A stretch of DNA of 64,000 bases from Spirosomataceae bacterium TFI 002 (GCA_900230115.1 LT907983.1:1612001-1676000), one strand, 5' to 3'. Numbered from the stretch's first letter, positions 53,867-62,100 are shown. Program-made: numbers and translations. Notes: generated by a model not told the origin, from the letters alone.

Positions 53867-54370
53867 ATGACAAAAATCATCAGCCTTCTCAGTATATTTT
53901 TATTTACTTATCTATCTAGCTGCGAGGAAAATAAATTGGAAAATCAAGAAAGTATTGAAGGAACATGGATCTTCAAAGAATTTTTTCTGGGAGATGCAAT
54001 CATGCTAGGCTGCGGCTGGGAAGCGAAAGATGTTCGCAGCATGACATTAAAAATTGAAAAGGACGGAGATCAATTAAAAATTTCTGGATCTGCTCCAGTT
54101 AATAATTATTTCGGCAATTTCGATTTACTGAGCTTTGATAAAACTACTTCGCAAGGAAAAGTAAAAGTGGGCCCAATAGGAAGCACCAAAATGGCTGGCC
54201 CAGAGCCTGTAATGCAGTGTGAAACTATGTTTTTACAAATGCTCCAAGAAGCAGGTGATATTGGATTTAGCGACTCTGGCGAATTACAAATTGGACGTTT
54301 TCGTACAGCAGAAAGCAATCCAAGAGATGGCGGCACCTATATGGTTTTTGAAAAAGCCAAGTTGGATTAA
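53867..54370 (+). CDS. META/HslJ-type lipoprotein
   Basis: The 167-residue lipoprotein has a signal ending near Cys19 (TYLSSC). The mature part follows the META domain pattern: GTWIFKEF, KISGSAPVNNYFGNF, KVGPIGSTKMAGPEP, and a helix with FLQMLQEAG. The domain is found in E. coli HslJ and in secreted stress proteins; its function is unresolved. It lies 53 bases after the ABC gene. Confidence 0.8.
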   Translation: MTKIISLLSIFLFTYLSSCEENKLENQESIEGTWIFKEFFLGDAIMLGCGWEAKDVRSMTLKIEKDGDQLKISGSAPVNNYFGNFDLLSFDKTTSQGKVKVGPIGSTKMAGPEPVMQCETMFLQMLQEAGDIGFSDSGELQIGRFRTAESNPRDGGTYMVFEKAKLD

Positions 54371-54395
54371 GAAACCCCTAGCGTATATTAGGTGA

Positions 54396-54938
54396 ATGAA
54401 AACCAAAAACATTGTATTTATTGCTAAAAGTCTAGATGGCTATATAGCAGGTAAAAATGGTGAACTGGATTGGCTTCATTCGATTCCAAACCCAGATCAA
54501 ATTGACATGGGTTTTGGAAACCTCATGACTGAAATAGATGCAATAGTAATGGGTAGAACTACCTTCGAAACTGTATGTGGCTTTGGAGGTGAATGGCCTT
54601 ATACAAAGCAGGTTTTTGTGTTGAGTAATTCTTTAACTAAAGTGCCAGAGCAGTATGCTAGCAAAGTGGAATTACTCGCTGGAAAACCTCAGGAAATTCT
54701 TAACACTATTCATAACAAAGGATTTTATACGCTATACATAGACGGCGGAAGTACCATTCAAAATTTCCTCAAAGAGGATTTGATAGATGAACTTAGGTTA
54801 ACAACCATACCTATCTTACTTGGAGGAGGTTTTTCGCTTTTTGGTGATTTGTCCGAACCTTTAAGATTCCACCATGTCTACTCCGAGGTGTTTTTTGGCC
54901 AAGTAGTTCAAGATCATTATAAGCGAAAAAGAGTGTAA
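54396..54938 (+). CDS. Dihydrofolate-reductase-fold protein (RibD C-terminal-like)
   Basis: This 180-residue protein starts IVFIAKSLDGYIAGKNGELDWL and has AIVMGRTTFETVCGFG and LYIDGGSTIQNFLKEDLIDEL, the pattern of the RibD-C/YyaP group. These proteins have the DHFR fold and probably bind NADPH, but are not true folate reductases; the substrate is unknown. It lies 25 bases after the META lipoprotein gene. Confidence 0.9.
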   Translation: MKTKNIVFIAKSLDGYIAGKNGELDWLHSIPNPDQIDMGFGNLMTEIDAIVMGRTTFETVCGFGGEWPYTKQVFVLSNSLTKVPEQYASKVELLAGKPQEILNTIHNKGFYTLYIDGGSTIQNFLKEDLIDELRLTTIPILLGGGFSLFGDLSEPLRFHHVYSEVFFGQVVQDHYKRKRV

Positions 54939-55012
54939 AACTCTTTTGTAATTTCGCATTCGCCCTTCCTTGTAAGCAGTAGACACAAAATTAGTGTTAT
55001 ATTTAGTTTGAA

Positions 55013-55912
55013 ATGAACTTCCAATCGGCCCTACACTCTCTCCAAAACGATCAATTGCTATTTTTTGCAATTCCAGTTTTCCTGCTTTCAGTGGCTGTAG
55101 AGTATTGGTTTGCAAAGGATAAATTCCCAAACCTTTATGCTGGCAAAGATTTCTGGGTCTCCATCGCCATGGGCGTATTATCTGGCATCGTTGAGTTTCT
55201 ACCCAAAGTATTCGCTTTCATTGCCTTTTATTATCTCCATGAAATTACACCACTAAAAGATATTATAGGAAGACAATGGTGGGCTTGGGTTCTCCTGTTT
55301 TTTGCCGACGACCTCTCCTATTACTGGTTTCATAGGCTAAATCATGAAGTTCGCTTATTTTGGGCTGGTCATGTTCCTCACCACTCTTCTACTCATTATA
55401 ACTTGGGCACAGCACTGCGACAAGGGGTTGGAGAGCGAATTCATAAGTTCTTCTTTTGGCTTTGGTTGCCTTTGCTGGGTTTTGACCCGCTAATGATTTT
55501 CACTATGATATCTGTAAGTTTGGTCTACCAATTTTTTGTACATACCGAAGTCGTGGATAAGCTTCCCTCTTGGTACGAAGCCATATTTAATACTCCTTCT
55601 CATCATCGAGTTCATCACGCTAGTAATATTCGCTACTTAGATTGTAATCATGCAGGTGTGCTTATTATTTGGGATAAGTTATTTGGCACTTTTAGCGAAG
55701 AATTGGAAATCGAAAAACCAGTTTATGGGCTTACCGAAAACATTAACACATATCAAGTTGCAAAAGTAGCCACTCATGAATATGGAGCAATTTGGAATGA
55801 TCTTAAAAAGACAGATAGTCTAGCCAATAAATTGAGGTACATTTTCAAAGCACCTGGCTGGTCACATGATGGTGAAGACAAAAGAGCCAAAACTTTAAGA
55901 AAGCAGATTTAG
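55013..55912 (+). CDS. Sterol-desaturase/fatty-acid-hydroxylase family membrane protein
   Basis: The 299-residue protein has four or five TM segments and the diiron His clusters His107-x3-His111 (WFHRLNHE), His120-x2-His123-His124 (GHVPHHSSTH) and a later HHRVHHASN. Members hydroxylate or desaturate lipids or cleave ether lipids; the product here is unknown. The C-terminal 60 residues contain a charged tail. It is preceded by a possible weak -7 box TAATTTCG near 54947. Confidence 0.9.
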   Translation: MNFQSALHSLQNDQLLFFAIPVFLLSVAVEYWFAKDKFPNLYAGKDFWVSIAMGVLSGIVEFLPKVFAFIAFYYLHEITPLKDIIGRQWWAWVLLFFADDLSYYWFHRLNHEVRLFWAGHVPHHSSTHYNLGTALRQGVGERIHKFFFWLWLPLLGFDPLMIFTMISVSLVYQFFVHTEVVDKLPSWYEAIFNTPSHHRVHHASNIRYLDCNHAGVLIIWDKLFGTFSEELEIEKPVYGLTENINTYQVAKVATHEYGAIWNDLKKTDSLANKLRYIFKAPGWSHDGEDKRAKTLRKQI

Positions 55913-55953
55913 GCTTGTTTTTATTTATCCTTTCTCAAAATAAATTCTATGTA

Positions 55954-56030
55954 TTTTCATAGTTTAGGCTATTTATTTTCAAAGTTTTTTTTATCTTTTT
56001 TCAAAGTTTAAGCTATTTATTTTCAAAATT
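55954..56030 (+). repeat. Two 33-bp direct repeats upstream of the AAA/DUF4143 gene
   Basis: Units 55954-55986 and 55998-56030 share the core GCTATTTATTTTCAAA and differ at only a few of 33 positions; they start 44 bases apart, about four turns of DNA. A partial copy of TTTTCAAAGTT also links the two units. They lie 34 bases before the ATPase start, in the position of an operator. Confidence 0.75.
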
Positions 56031-56063
56031 AGCATTACTTTTGAGCCTAAAAATAAGTATGTT

Positions 56064-57215
56064 TTGCTCAAAAGAAGTATTTATAAAGTAGCACGAGAAC
56101 TTCTGGGGATTTTTCCAATAATTTCTATAACCGGTCCCAGGCAGGCAGGGAAAACCACACTTTTAAAAGAGGAGTTCAAGGATTATCAATATGTGAATTT
56201 GGAAAACCCACTCACGCAGGAGTTTTTTAACAGTGACCCCAAAAGTTTTTTTGAAACATACCATACCAAGGTAATATTTGACGAAGCTCAACAAGTACCC
56301 AAGCTGTTTTCGTATTTGCAGGTAATGGTTGATGAATCGGGAAAAATGGGAGAGTTTATTTTATCTGGTTCTCAAAACTTTCTTTTGCTCCAAAAAATTA
56401 GCCAAACCTTGGCAGGAAGGGTTGGCTTATTAAAACTAATGCCCTTTGATTTTAGGGAATTAAAGGCTGCGAATCTCTTACCTAAAAGTTACGAAGAAAT
56501 AATGTTTAACGGGTTTTATCCCGCACTTTATGATAGAGATATTAGCCCAAATAGGTATTACCCTAACTATATACAAACTTATGTAGAAAGAGATGTGACT
56601 GACATTATTAATATTCGAGACATTAATCAATTCAAATTATTTATGCGATTGTGTGCGGCGAGAGTTGGGCAAAGTCTTAACATTAATGGTCTTTCGCGTG
56701 AGTGTGGAATTAGTCAGCCTACTGCAAAAGCATGGTTGTCGGTTTTGGAAAGTAGTTATATCATTTATCTCCTCCCGCCATATTTCAAAAATTACAATAA
56801 AGTACTTACCAAAAGCCCAAAACTTTATTTCTACGACACAGGTCTTTTGTGCAATATGCTAGGAATAAAATCAATTGAATCCCTGAATAAGCATCGCCAA
56901 AGAGGTAGTATTTTTGAAAACATGATCATTACCGAACTTCATAAACAAAGCTATCATAACTACACCTGGGAGCAATACTTTTACTGGAGAGACTCAAATG
57001 GAAACGAAGTTGATTTAATCAGACCTAATGAGGAGCAATTGGATATTTTCGAAATAAAGTCGTCTAAAACTATTTTGAAAAGCCATTTAAAGGGCATTGA
57101 CAAGTTTGGAGATTTAATTGGTAGCGAACTAAAAAACAAATACCTCATTTATGGCGGAAATGAAGATGTAGGCCAGAGATTTGGAACAATCATTCAACCG
57201 TGGAACTTATTGTAA
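56064..57215 (+). CDS. AAA ATPase with C-terminal DUF4143 (AAA_14 family)
   Basis: The 383-residue protein starts with TTG (56064); no ATG fits the frame and MLKRSIYK matches the usual family N-terminus. Walker A is GPRQAGKTT (24-32), Walker B is VIFDEAQ (70-76), then GSQN and LAGRVGLLKL in the sensor region. The C-terminal DUF4143 domain contains EVDLIRP and IFEIKSSK, like a PD-(D/E)xK nuclease core. The family is widespread in Bacteroidota and often variable between strains; its role is not known. The preceding repeat pair suggests self-regulation. Confidence 0.88.
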   Translation: MLKRSIYKVARELLGIFPIISITGPRQAGKTTLLKEEFKDYQYVNLENPLTQEFFNSDPKSFFETYHTKVIFDEAQQVPKLFSYLQVMVDESGKMGEFILSGSQNFLLLQKISQTLAGRVGLLKLMPFDFRELKAANLLPKSYEEIMFNGFYPALYDRDISPNRYYPNYIQTYVERDVTDIINIRDINQFKLFMRLCAARVGQSLNINGLSRECGISQPTAKAWLSVLESSYIIYLLPPYFKNYNKVLTKSPKLYFYDTGLLCNMLGIKSIESLNKHRQRGSIFENMIITELHKQSYHNYTWEQYFYWRDSNGNEVDLIRPNEEQLDIFEIKSSKTILKSHLKGIDKFGDLIGSELKNKYLIYGGNEDVGQRFGTIIQPWNLL

Positions 57216-57309
57216 GCCGATAGGTGTATATACATTGATATGTAATAGGGTGCAGCTTTTTGAAAGCTTAGTCGTCCTTTACAACATAATTAACCAAAAA
57301 AATACACTA

Positions 57310-58131
57310 ATGAAGAAACTTTTGACACTTGTTGCAGCTTTGCTAACATTCTCAGTGACTGCACAAAATCTAAACACACCAGCTCCAAGTCCAACACAGA
57401 CTATCAAACAAGATTTTGCACTTTCTAACATTGAAATCAAATATTCTCGTCCAGCAATGAAAGGCCGTGCGATTTTTGGTGACCTAGTTCCTTTCGACAA
57501 AGTTTGGAGAACTGGAGCTAATTCTCCTACTGCAGTAACTTTCGGTGAAGACGTAACAGTCGGTGGTGTAGCTGTAAAAGCTGGCACTTACAACATGGTA
57601 ACAATGCCAGGAAGAAGCAGCTGGACAGTTAAATTATTAAAAACTGACATGAATGCATTCAACTACAAAGAAGGTAGTGATGTTGCTAGTTTCTCAGTGG
57701 ATGTACAACAATTACCAATGAGCATTGAGAATTTTACAATCCTTTTTGACTCTCAAACAGATAACACTGTAGACATCGGAATGATGTGGGATAATGTATA
57801 TGTGGCAATTCCAGTTAAGGCTGATGTTGACGCTAAAGTTATGGGCCAAATTGAGAATGTAATGAACAAAGACAATAAGCCATACTTTGCTGCTGCGTCT
57901 TATTACTTCGAAAATGGCAAAGACAATGCAAAAGCACTTGAGTGGGCTAAAAAAGCTGTTGATGCTCAACCAGAAGCTTACTGGGTAAGACACCTTCTTG
58001 CTAAAGTACAAGCTAAATCAGGTATGAAAAAAGATGCAATAGCTACTGCTAAAGCTTCTATGGAATTAGCTCAAAAAGCTGGAAACATGGACTATGTTCG
58101 TTTGAACGAGAAATTGCTTAAGACGCTATAA
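57310..58131 (+). CDS. DUF2911 protein with C-terminal TPR-like helices, exported
   Basis: I start at the ATG at 57310 with signal peptide MKKLLTLVAALLTFSVTA (273 residues); the longer frame from 57181 overlaps the ATPase gene and adds no domain. The DUF2911 part (about 25-165) has IEIKYSRPAMKGRAIFGDLVP, WRTGANSPTAVTF and AGTYNMVTMPG. The C-terminal 100 residues form TPR-like helices (AKALEWAKKAVDAQPEAYWV). The function is unknown; the family is common in Bacteroidota. A terminator follows the gene. Confidence 0.87.
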   Translation: MKKLLTLVAALLTFSVTAQNLNTPAPSPTQTIKQDFALSNIEIKYSRPAMKGRAIFGDLVPFDKVWRTGANSPTAVTFGEDVTVGGVAVKAGTYNMVTMPGRSSWTVKLLKTDMNAFNYKEGSDVASFSVDVQQLPMSIENFTILFDSQTDNTVDIGMMWDNVYVAIPVKADVDAKVMGQIENVMNKDNKPYFAAASYYFENGKDNAKALEWAKKAVDAQPEAYWVRHLLAKVQAKSGMKKDAIATAKASMELAQKAGNMDYVRLNEKLLKTL

Positions 58132-58156
58132 GTCTTTGAATAATAATTAATACGAG

Positions 58157-58189
58157 AATCCCCTGCTCCAACGAGTGGGGGATTTTTTT
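58157..58189 (+). terminator. Rho-independent terminator of the DUF2911 gene
   Basis: AATCCCC (58157-58163) pairs with GGGGATT, enclosing a loop of about 13 bases, followed by seven T. It starts 26 bases after the stop. Confidence 0.8.
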
Positions 58190-58236
58190 ATGCCGCTTTT
58201 TATAATCCGTTATTTCCCTGTTTGCCTCTTATAACA

Positions 58237-58273
58237 CACTGATCTAAATGATTTAGGCTGATTTTGCCGATTC
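58237..58273 (+). repeat. Dispersed GATT-periodic intergenic repeat, copy B
   Basis: This stretch aligns with copy A at 23135-23173, sharing CAC-GAT, TGATTTA, CTGATTTT and a final GATT. It is noncoding. Confidence 0.4.
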
Positions 58274-58347
58274 TAACTTTAAAAATATCCCATTTATACT
58301 TTGTCCAACACTCTTTTCCTCCTACCTTAATTACAAAAGTCGAGTTC

Positions 58348-58385
58348 TTCCTCCTTCCTCCTTCCTCCTTCCTCCTTCCTCCTTC
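58348..58385 (+). repeat. Heptanucleotide tandem repeat, TTCCTCC x 5
   Basis: Five perfect TTCCTCC units (58348-58382) plus TTC. It lies 109 bases upstream of the padR -7 box. A 7-base unit is prone to slippage; read on the minus strand it repeats the Shine-Dalgarno-like GGAGGAA. Confidence 0.95.
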
Positions 58386-58468
58386 AAAAATAAACTACCT
58401 CAAAAACACCACTCAAGCCACCCCAAAAACCATTCATCCATAAAATGGAAAATAATTTCACCAAGTAT

Positions 58469-58501
58469 CTTGTATTGCAAAGTACTATATACATATATTT
58501 G
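58469..58501 (+). promoter_or_regulatory. Candidate promoter of the PadR-PspC operon
   Basis: TATATTTG (58494-58501) is a full TAnnTTTG match, followed by CATCACAGATT. CTTG at 58469-58472 lies 21 bases upstream and could be a weak -33 element. The predicted transcript would include the 21-codon leader frame. Confidence 0.5.
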
Positions 58502-58512
58502 CATCACAGATT

Positions 58513-58578
58513 ATGAGAAAGCTATTTACTTTAACAACAACCGTGGCTATTGAAGTCACAAAAAAGAACCACTTATGA
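58513..58578 (+). CDS. 21-residue leader peptide coupled to padR
   Basis: A short frame encodes MRKLFTLTTTVAIEVTKKNHL and ends TGA overlapping the padR start as ATGA (58575-58578). Its ATG is 12 bases after the -7 box, so the leader would be almost leaderless or have a very short 5' end. The exact overlap suggests translational coupling. The N-terminus MRKLFTLTTT also resembles a shortened signal peptide, so a remnant of a longer gene is an alternative. Confidence 0.45.
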   Translation: MRKLFTLTTTVAIEVTKKNHL

Positions 58579-58916
58579 AAATAGAAAATGCAAAGGTGCA
58601 AATGAGGAAAGGTATCCTCGAATATTGCATCCTCCAAATCATCTCCAGGGGCGAAATTTACGCTTCGGAGATTTTGGATGAACTTATAGAAGCGGAGATC
58701 ATGGTAGTAGAGGGTACGCTCTATCCGCTCCTAACCCGTTTAAAAAATGATGGCTTACTCGATTACAAATGGGTAGAGTCACTTTCAGGGCCACCAAGAA
58801 AATACTACGTTCTCACCGAGACCGGAAAAGAATTTCTAAATATTCTTGGAGACACCTGGACCAACCTCTCCACTTCTGTTCAAACCATCATCTCAAACTC
58901 CTCTAAAAAAAGCTAA
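58575..58916 (+). CDS. PadR-family transcriptional regulator
   Basis: The 113-residue winged-helix protein has the PadR pattern: QMRKGILEYCILQIIS, GEIYASEILDEL, VVEGTLYPLLTRLKNDGLLDYKW and GPPRKYYVLTETGKEFL. PadR proteins repress by binding palindromes near their own operon. It precedes the PspC gene by 14 bases; in Bacteroidota this pair is recurrent, so PadR probably controls expression of the downstream membrane protein. No clear ATGT...ACAT PadR operator was seen. Confidence 0.95.
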   Translation: MKIENAKVQMRKGILEYCILQIISRGEIYASEILDELIEAEIMVVEGTLYPLLTRLKNDGLLDYKWVESLSGPPRKYYVLTETGKEFLNILGDTWTNLSTSVQTIISNSSKKS

Positions 58917-58930
58917 ACTCTTTTACGATT

Positions 58931-61360
58931 ATGAAAAAGACCGTACAAATCAATATAGCTGGCATTCTCTTTAATATTGAGGAAGATGCATACAGCAAAC
59001 TCAGCACTTACTTAAAATCAATTCAACATTATTTCTCGGCATTTGAAAGCTCCGATGAAATTGTTGCCGACATAGAATCACGAATTGCAGAAAAATTTCT
59101 TGGCAAAGGAGACGCCGAAAAGCTTATTGTCAAACTTTCTGACGTGGACGCCGTAATTACAAGAATGGGAAGTGTTGAAGACTTCGAGGCTCTTGAAGAG
59201 GAAGTTGACTTCCGTGAGGATGCACAGCCTAAAGAAGAAAAGAAGGAAGAATTTGCAGCTGCTGCAAGTCAAGACCCTAAGTCGAAAAGGTTATTTAGAG
59301 ACACAAAAAGAAAAGCTCTTGGAGGTGTTTTGGCAGGACTTGCTCACTATTTCCAATTTGATGTCACTTGGATCAGGGTCATCTTTATCTTGCTATTCAT
59401 TGGTATTACACCCATAACTGAAACAGGAGCTTCGGGATTTTTACTAATAGCATATATTATTTGCTGGATCGCATTCCCGCCAAATGACCAGTTAGAAGAC
59501 AATAGCAAAATCAAAAAGTTTTATCGTAACCCCGACAAAAAAGTGCTAGTTGGTGTTGCAAGTGGACTATCTGCCTACTTCAATGTTGACGTAGCTCTCA
59601 TTCGTATACTATTTGTCGTATTTAGTGGTATAGGTATTGGAGTCATTGCTTACCTCGCACTATGGATAGGTGCCCCTTATGCCGACAGCCTAACCCGTAA
59701 AATGGAAATGAAGGGCGAACCAGTGACTTTGGAAAATATCGAAAACTCAATTCGCAAAAGCCAAGGAATCACTAATGAAAAAGAAGAAAATACCATTACC
59801 AAGATTTTACTTTTCCCATTTAGAGTTATATCAATGATTTTTGGGGCTTTAGGAAATCTACTTCGCCACCTTGGTCCTGTTGCTCGAGTGGTTGCAGGTT
59901 TGTTTTTAGCATTCATAGGTATCGCAATGCTATTTGCATCATTAGGTGTTACAACAGCCTTCTTTGGAATTACATCCAATGCTCACTTGTTTGACTTGCC
60001 AAGAAATGTAGGAATGCTGTTTGGAGAAGTACCCAAAGCTGGAGGAATCTTCTTATTCCTAGCTACATTGTTTCCCGGCCTAGCTGCCACTCTTGGAGGA
60101 TTTAGCCTTATCTCTAATCAAAGAGTTGGAACTAGAAACTTTTGGCTCACCGCACTTGCTCTATGGGTAATAGGAATATTTGGCCTTGCCATGTATGGTG
60201 GTACTTACGCTATGAACTTCAACAAAAGAGATGTTGTAACTGAAGAAATCACACTTAACACTACTTCTAATAAATTGTTTTTCGAGGTAAATGGTGATAA
60301 TTTCTACAACGACGACTTCGACTTTGATATTGACTTAGATTTTGAAGAAAGTACTAATGGCAATATCGAAATTGTAAAAAGATTAGAAGCTAGAGGTAGC
60401 AGTACAAAACAGGCAAGAGAAAATGCCGAAAACATCATTTACAATATTGTACAAAAGGGTGATACGATAGTTTTTGATTCGGATCTTTCATTAAAAAATG
60501 ATCAACCATTCAGAAATCAGCAGGTACGACTTTTAGTAAGAATACCTAAAGGAACACAGTTTGGACTTTCAGAAAACTTCGTATCTCGATTGTTCGGGCA
60601 GCAACGCTCAATGATGTATAAGTATGGTCTTAATAGATCTAAACTGAATGAAATCGTCTACATCATGGATGACAAAGGTGAACTATCCTGTGTAGATTGC
60701 CCTGCTCTTTCAGATGTGGAGCGGGATGCTTTAGATAGAAACTATGGAAATGATTATGATGTCGCCGATCGCGATTACCAACAAAGAGCTCCATATAGAC
60801 AGACTTATAATTTCAAAGACTTTGATTCAATCGAGTTGTCTGGGTCATTCCAAGCAATTATTACTCAAGCCGATTCTTTCAGCGTAGAAGTTGTTGCCGA
60901 TAGAGATCGTGACCTCAGTGATGTTGATGTAGACAAAGATGGCAGTCGACTATCCTTCGAGTTTACCGATAACTTCTTCACAGATCGAGACAGAGTAGTG
61001 GTATTTATCACTATGCCAGATATCAAAGACCTTGATTTAAGCGGAGCAAGTAGAATCAAAGTTCTGAATTATGAAAACTCTGGTAAAATGAACGTTGAGC
61101 TAAGTGGGGCATCTGTTGCAGCATTAGATTTAGAAATAGATAACCTCAACATGGAAATAAATGGAGCCAGCAGAGCTGAACTAATAGGTAGGGTATCTAA
61201 ACTTGACTTAGATGTATCGGGAGCCAGTAGAGCAGAAACAAAAAGATGTATCATTACCACTGCAAATGTAGAATCTAGTGGAGCGAGTAGAGTAACCCTA
61301 GGAAAAGTGACCAACCTAACCTCAGACTCCTCAGGAGCAAGTAGAATTAGCAGAGAATAA
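58931..61360 (+). CDS. PspC-domain membrane protein with C-terminal GIN/DUF2807 (adhesin-like) repeats
   Basis: The 809-residue protein begins with a conserved cytoplasmic segment (1-90: INIAGILFNIEEDAYSKL, SDEIVADIESRIAEKFL). Two PspC domains follow (about 119-182 and 196-250, each with a GGVLAGLA or VGVASGLS motif and a TM helix), then several TM helices (about 295-440), a long extracytoplasmic region, and a C-terminal DUF2807 beta-helix. In the last 120 residues a GAS triplet recurs six times (as SGASR, SGASV, NGASR) at about 16-20-residue spacing, one per coil. PspC domains sense envelope stress in proteobacteria; here a membrane-to-surface sensor is likely but unproven. Confidence 0.92.
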   Translation: MKKTVQINIAGILFNIEEDAYSKLSTYLKSIQHYFSAFESSDEIVADIESRIAEKFLGKGDAEKLIVKLSDVDAVITRMGSVEDFEALEEEVDFREDAQPKEEKKEEFAAAASQDPKSKRLFRDTKRKALGGVLAGLAHYFQFDVTWIRVIFILLFIGITPITETGASGFLLIAYIICWIAFPPNDQLEDNSKIKKFYRNPDKKVLVGVASGLSAYFNVDVALIRILFVVFSGIGIGVIAYLALWIGAPYADSLTRKMEMKGEPVTLENIENSIRKSQGITNEKEENTITKILLFPFRVISMIFGALGNLLRHLGPVARVVAGLFLAFIGIAMLFASLGVTTAFFGITSNAHLFDLPRNVGMLFGEVPKAGGIFLFLATLFPGLAATLGGFSLISNQRVGTRNFWLTALALWVIGIFGLAMYGGTYAMNFNKRDVVTEEITLNTTSNKLFFEVNGDNFYNDDFDFDIDLDFEESTNGNIEIVKRLEARGSSTKQARENAENIIYNIVQKGDTIVFDSDLSLKNDQPFRNQQVRLLVRIPKGTQFGLSENFVSRLFGQQRSMMYKYGLNRSKLNEIVYIMDDKGELSCVDCPALSDVERDALDRNYGNDYDVADRDYQQRAPYRQTYNFKDFDSIELSGSFQAIITQADSFSVEVVADRDRDLSDVDVDKDGSRLSFEFTDNFFTDRDRVVVFITMPDIKDLDLSGASRIKVLNYENSGKMNVELSGASVAALDLEIDNLNMEINGASRAELIGRVSKLDLDVSGASRAETKRCIITTANVESSGASRVTLGKVTNLTSDSSGASRISRE

Positions 61361-61384
61361 ACTTAAAACACTCATTTACAACGA

Positions 61385-61424
61385 GCACTCCGTTATCAAT
61401 CCATATGATACGGAGTGTTTTTTA
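61385..61424 (+). terminator. Rho-independent terminator of the PadR-PspC operon
   Basis: CACTCCG...TATC pairs with GATA...CGGAGTG (10 or 11 bp, one bulged T, about 9-base loop), followed by six T. It starts 25 bases after the PspC gene stop. Confidence 0.8.
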
Positions 61425-61518
61425 TATTAATACAACCTTAAAATCCCTTTCGGATCGATATTAATACTGAATAAGAAAGAAAAGTCTTAATTTGAATTCT
61501 TTCAAAATCGATTTTTCA

Positions 61519-62100
61519 ATGGAACATTTCTTCTCACTTTTTACTGTATGGTTGGCCTATGGGCTTTTGCATAGTGCTCTTGCTAGTTCTCAAGTAAAAA
61601 GCTTTGTACAACAAACCTTTTCGTGGTCTGCACAGCGATATCGGTTACTATTTGTAATCATTGCCATTCTTTCCCTCTTGCCTGCTTTGTATATTCATTT
61701 GATTTCACCATCTATAGCATTGTGGGAGAATTCTAGTTTTCAAAAACTGGCGGGAGCAGCGATGGCAACAAGTGGCTTGTTTATTATAAAGCGGGCATTT
61801 CAAGCTTATGACCTAAAGCAGTTTGTAGGACTTGCTCAAGAAGAACCAAATGACATACTGATCACTACAGGCTATCTCTCCAAAGTAAGGCACCCGCTGT
61901 ATTCAGGAACGCTATTGTTCTTTTATGGTTGGTTTTTGTTTAGCAATACCAACTGCAATTTAGCCCTGGCAATTGCCATGCATGCATACACGCTCATTGG
62001 CATCCACTGGGAAGAGAAAAAACTGATTGCAAAATTTGGCAAAGCCTACAAAGACTACATGGAAAAAGTACCGGCTTTGATTCCTAAAAAGCTTAATTAG
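61519..62100 (+). CDS. Isoprenylcysteine carboxyl methyltransferase/NnrU-like membrane protein
   Basis: I use the ATG at 61519 (193 residues) rather than the in-frame TTG at 61492, because the first TM helix then follows the start. The protein has five TM helices and the ICMT/PEMT-like motif YLSKVRHPLYSGTLLFFYG, followed by HWEEKKLIAKFGKAYKDYMEKVP, where RHP and EE bind SAM. The N-terminal half resembles NnrU. Its methyl acceptor is unknown. Its TAG stop overlaps the stop of the convergent BatA-type gene by three bases. Confidence 0.85.
   Translation: MEHFFSLFTVWLAYGLLHSALASSQVKSFVQQTFSWSAQRYRLLFVIIAILSLLPALYIHLISPSIALWENSSFQKLAGAAMATSGLFIIKRAFQAYDLKQFVGLAQEEPNDILITTGYLSKVRHPLYSGTLLFFYGWFLFSNTNCNLALAIAMHAYTLIGIHWEEKKLIAKFGKAYKDYMEKVPALIPKKLN

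Larger units (their letters stand above)
58132..58574. other. 443-base region between the DUF2911 gene and padR
   Basis: It holds a terminator (58157-58189), a degenerate GATT repeat (58237-58273), a heptanucleotide tandem repeat (58348-58385), a promoter -7 box (58494-58501) and a 21-codon leader frame (58513-58578). No other frame of interest was seen. Confidence 0.8.

Noticed and set aside
56064-57215. AAA/DUF4143 gene as part of an insertion sequence
   Set aside because: No terminal inverted repeats, target duplication or transposase motif; the repeats are only on the upstream side.
57254-57268. Palindrome AGCTTT-TTG-AAAGCT before the DUF2911 gene as an operator or terminator
   Set aside because: The stem is only six A/T-rich pairs with no T-run, and such palindromes are expected by chance in this AT-rich sequence.
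57181-57309. Longer N-terminus of the DUF2911 protein
   Set aside because: It overlaps the ATPase gene and would bury the clear signal peptide that begins at 57310.
58348-58385. Tandem TTCCTCC array as a CRISPR remnant
   Set aside because: The units are contiguous with no spacers and there are no cas genes.
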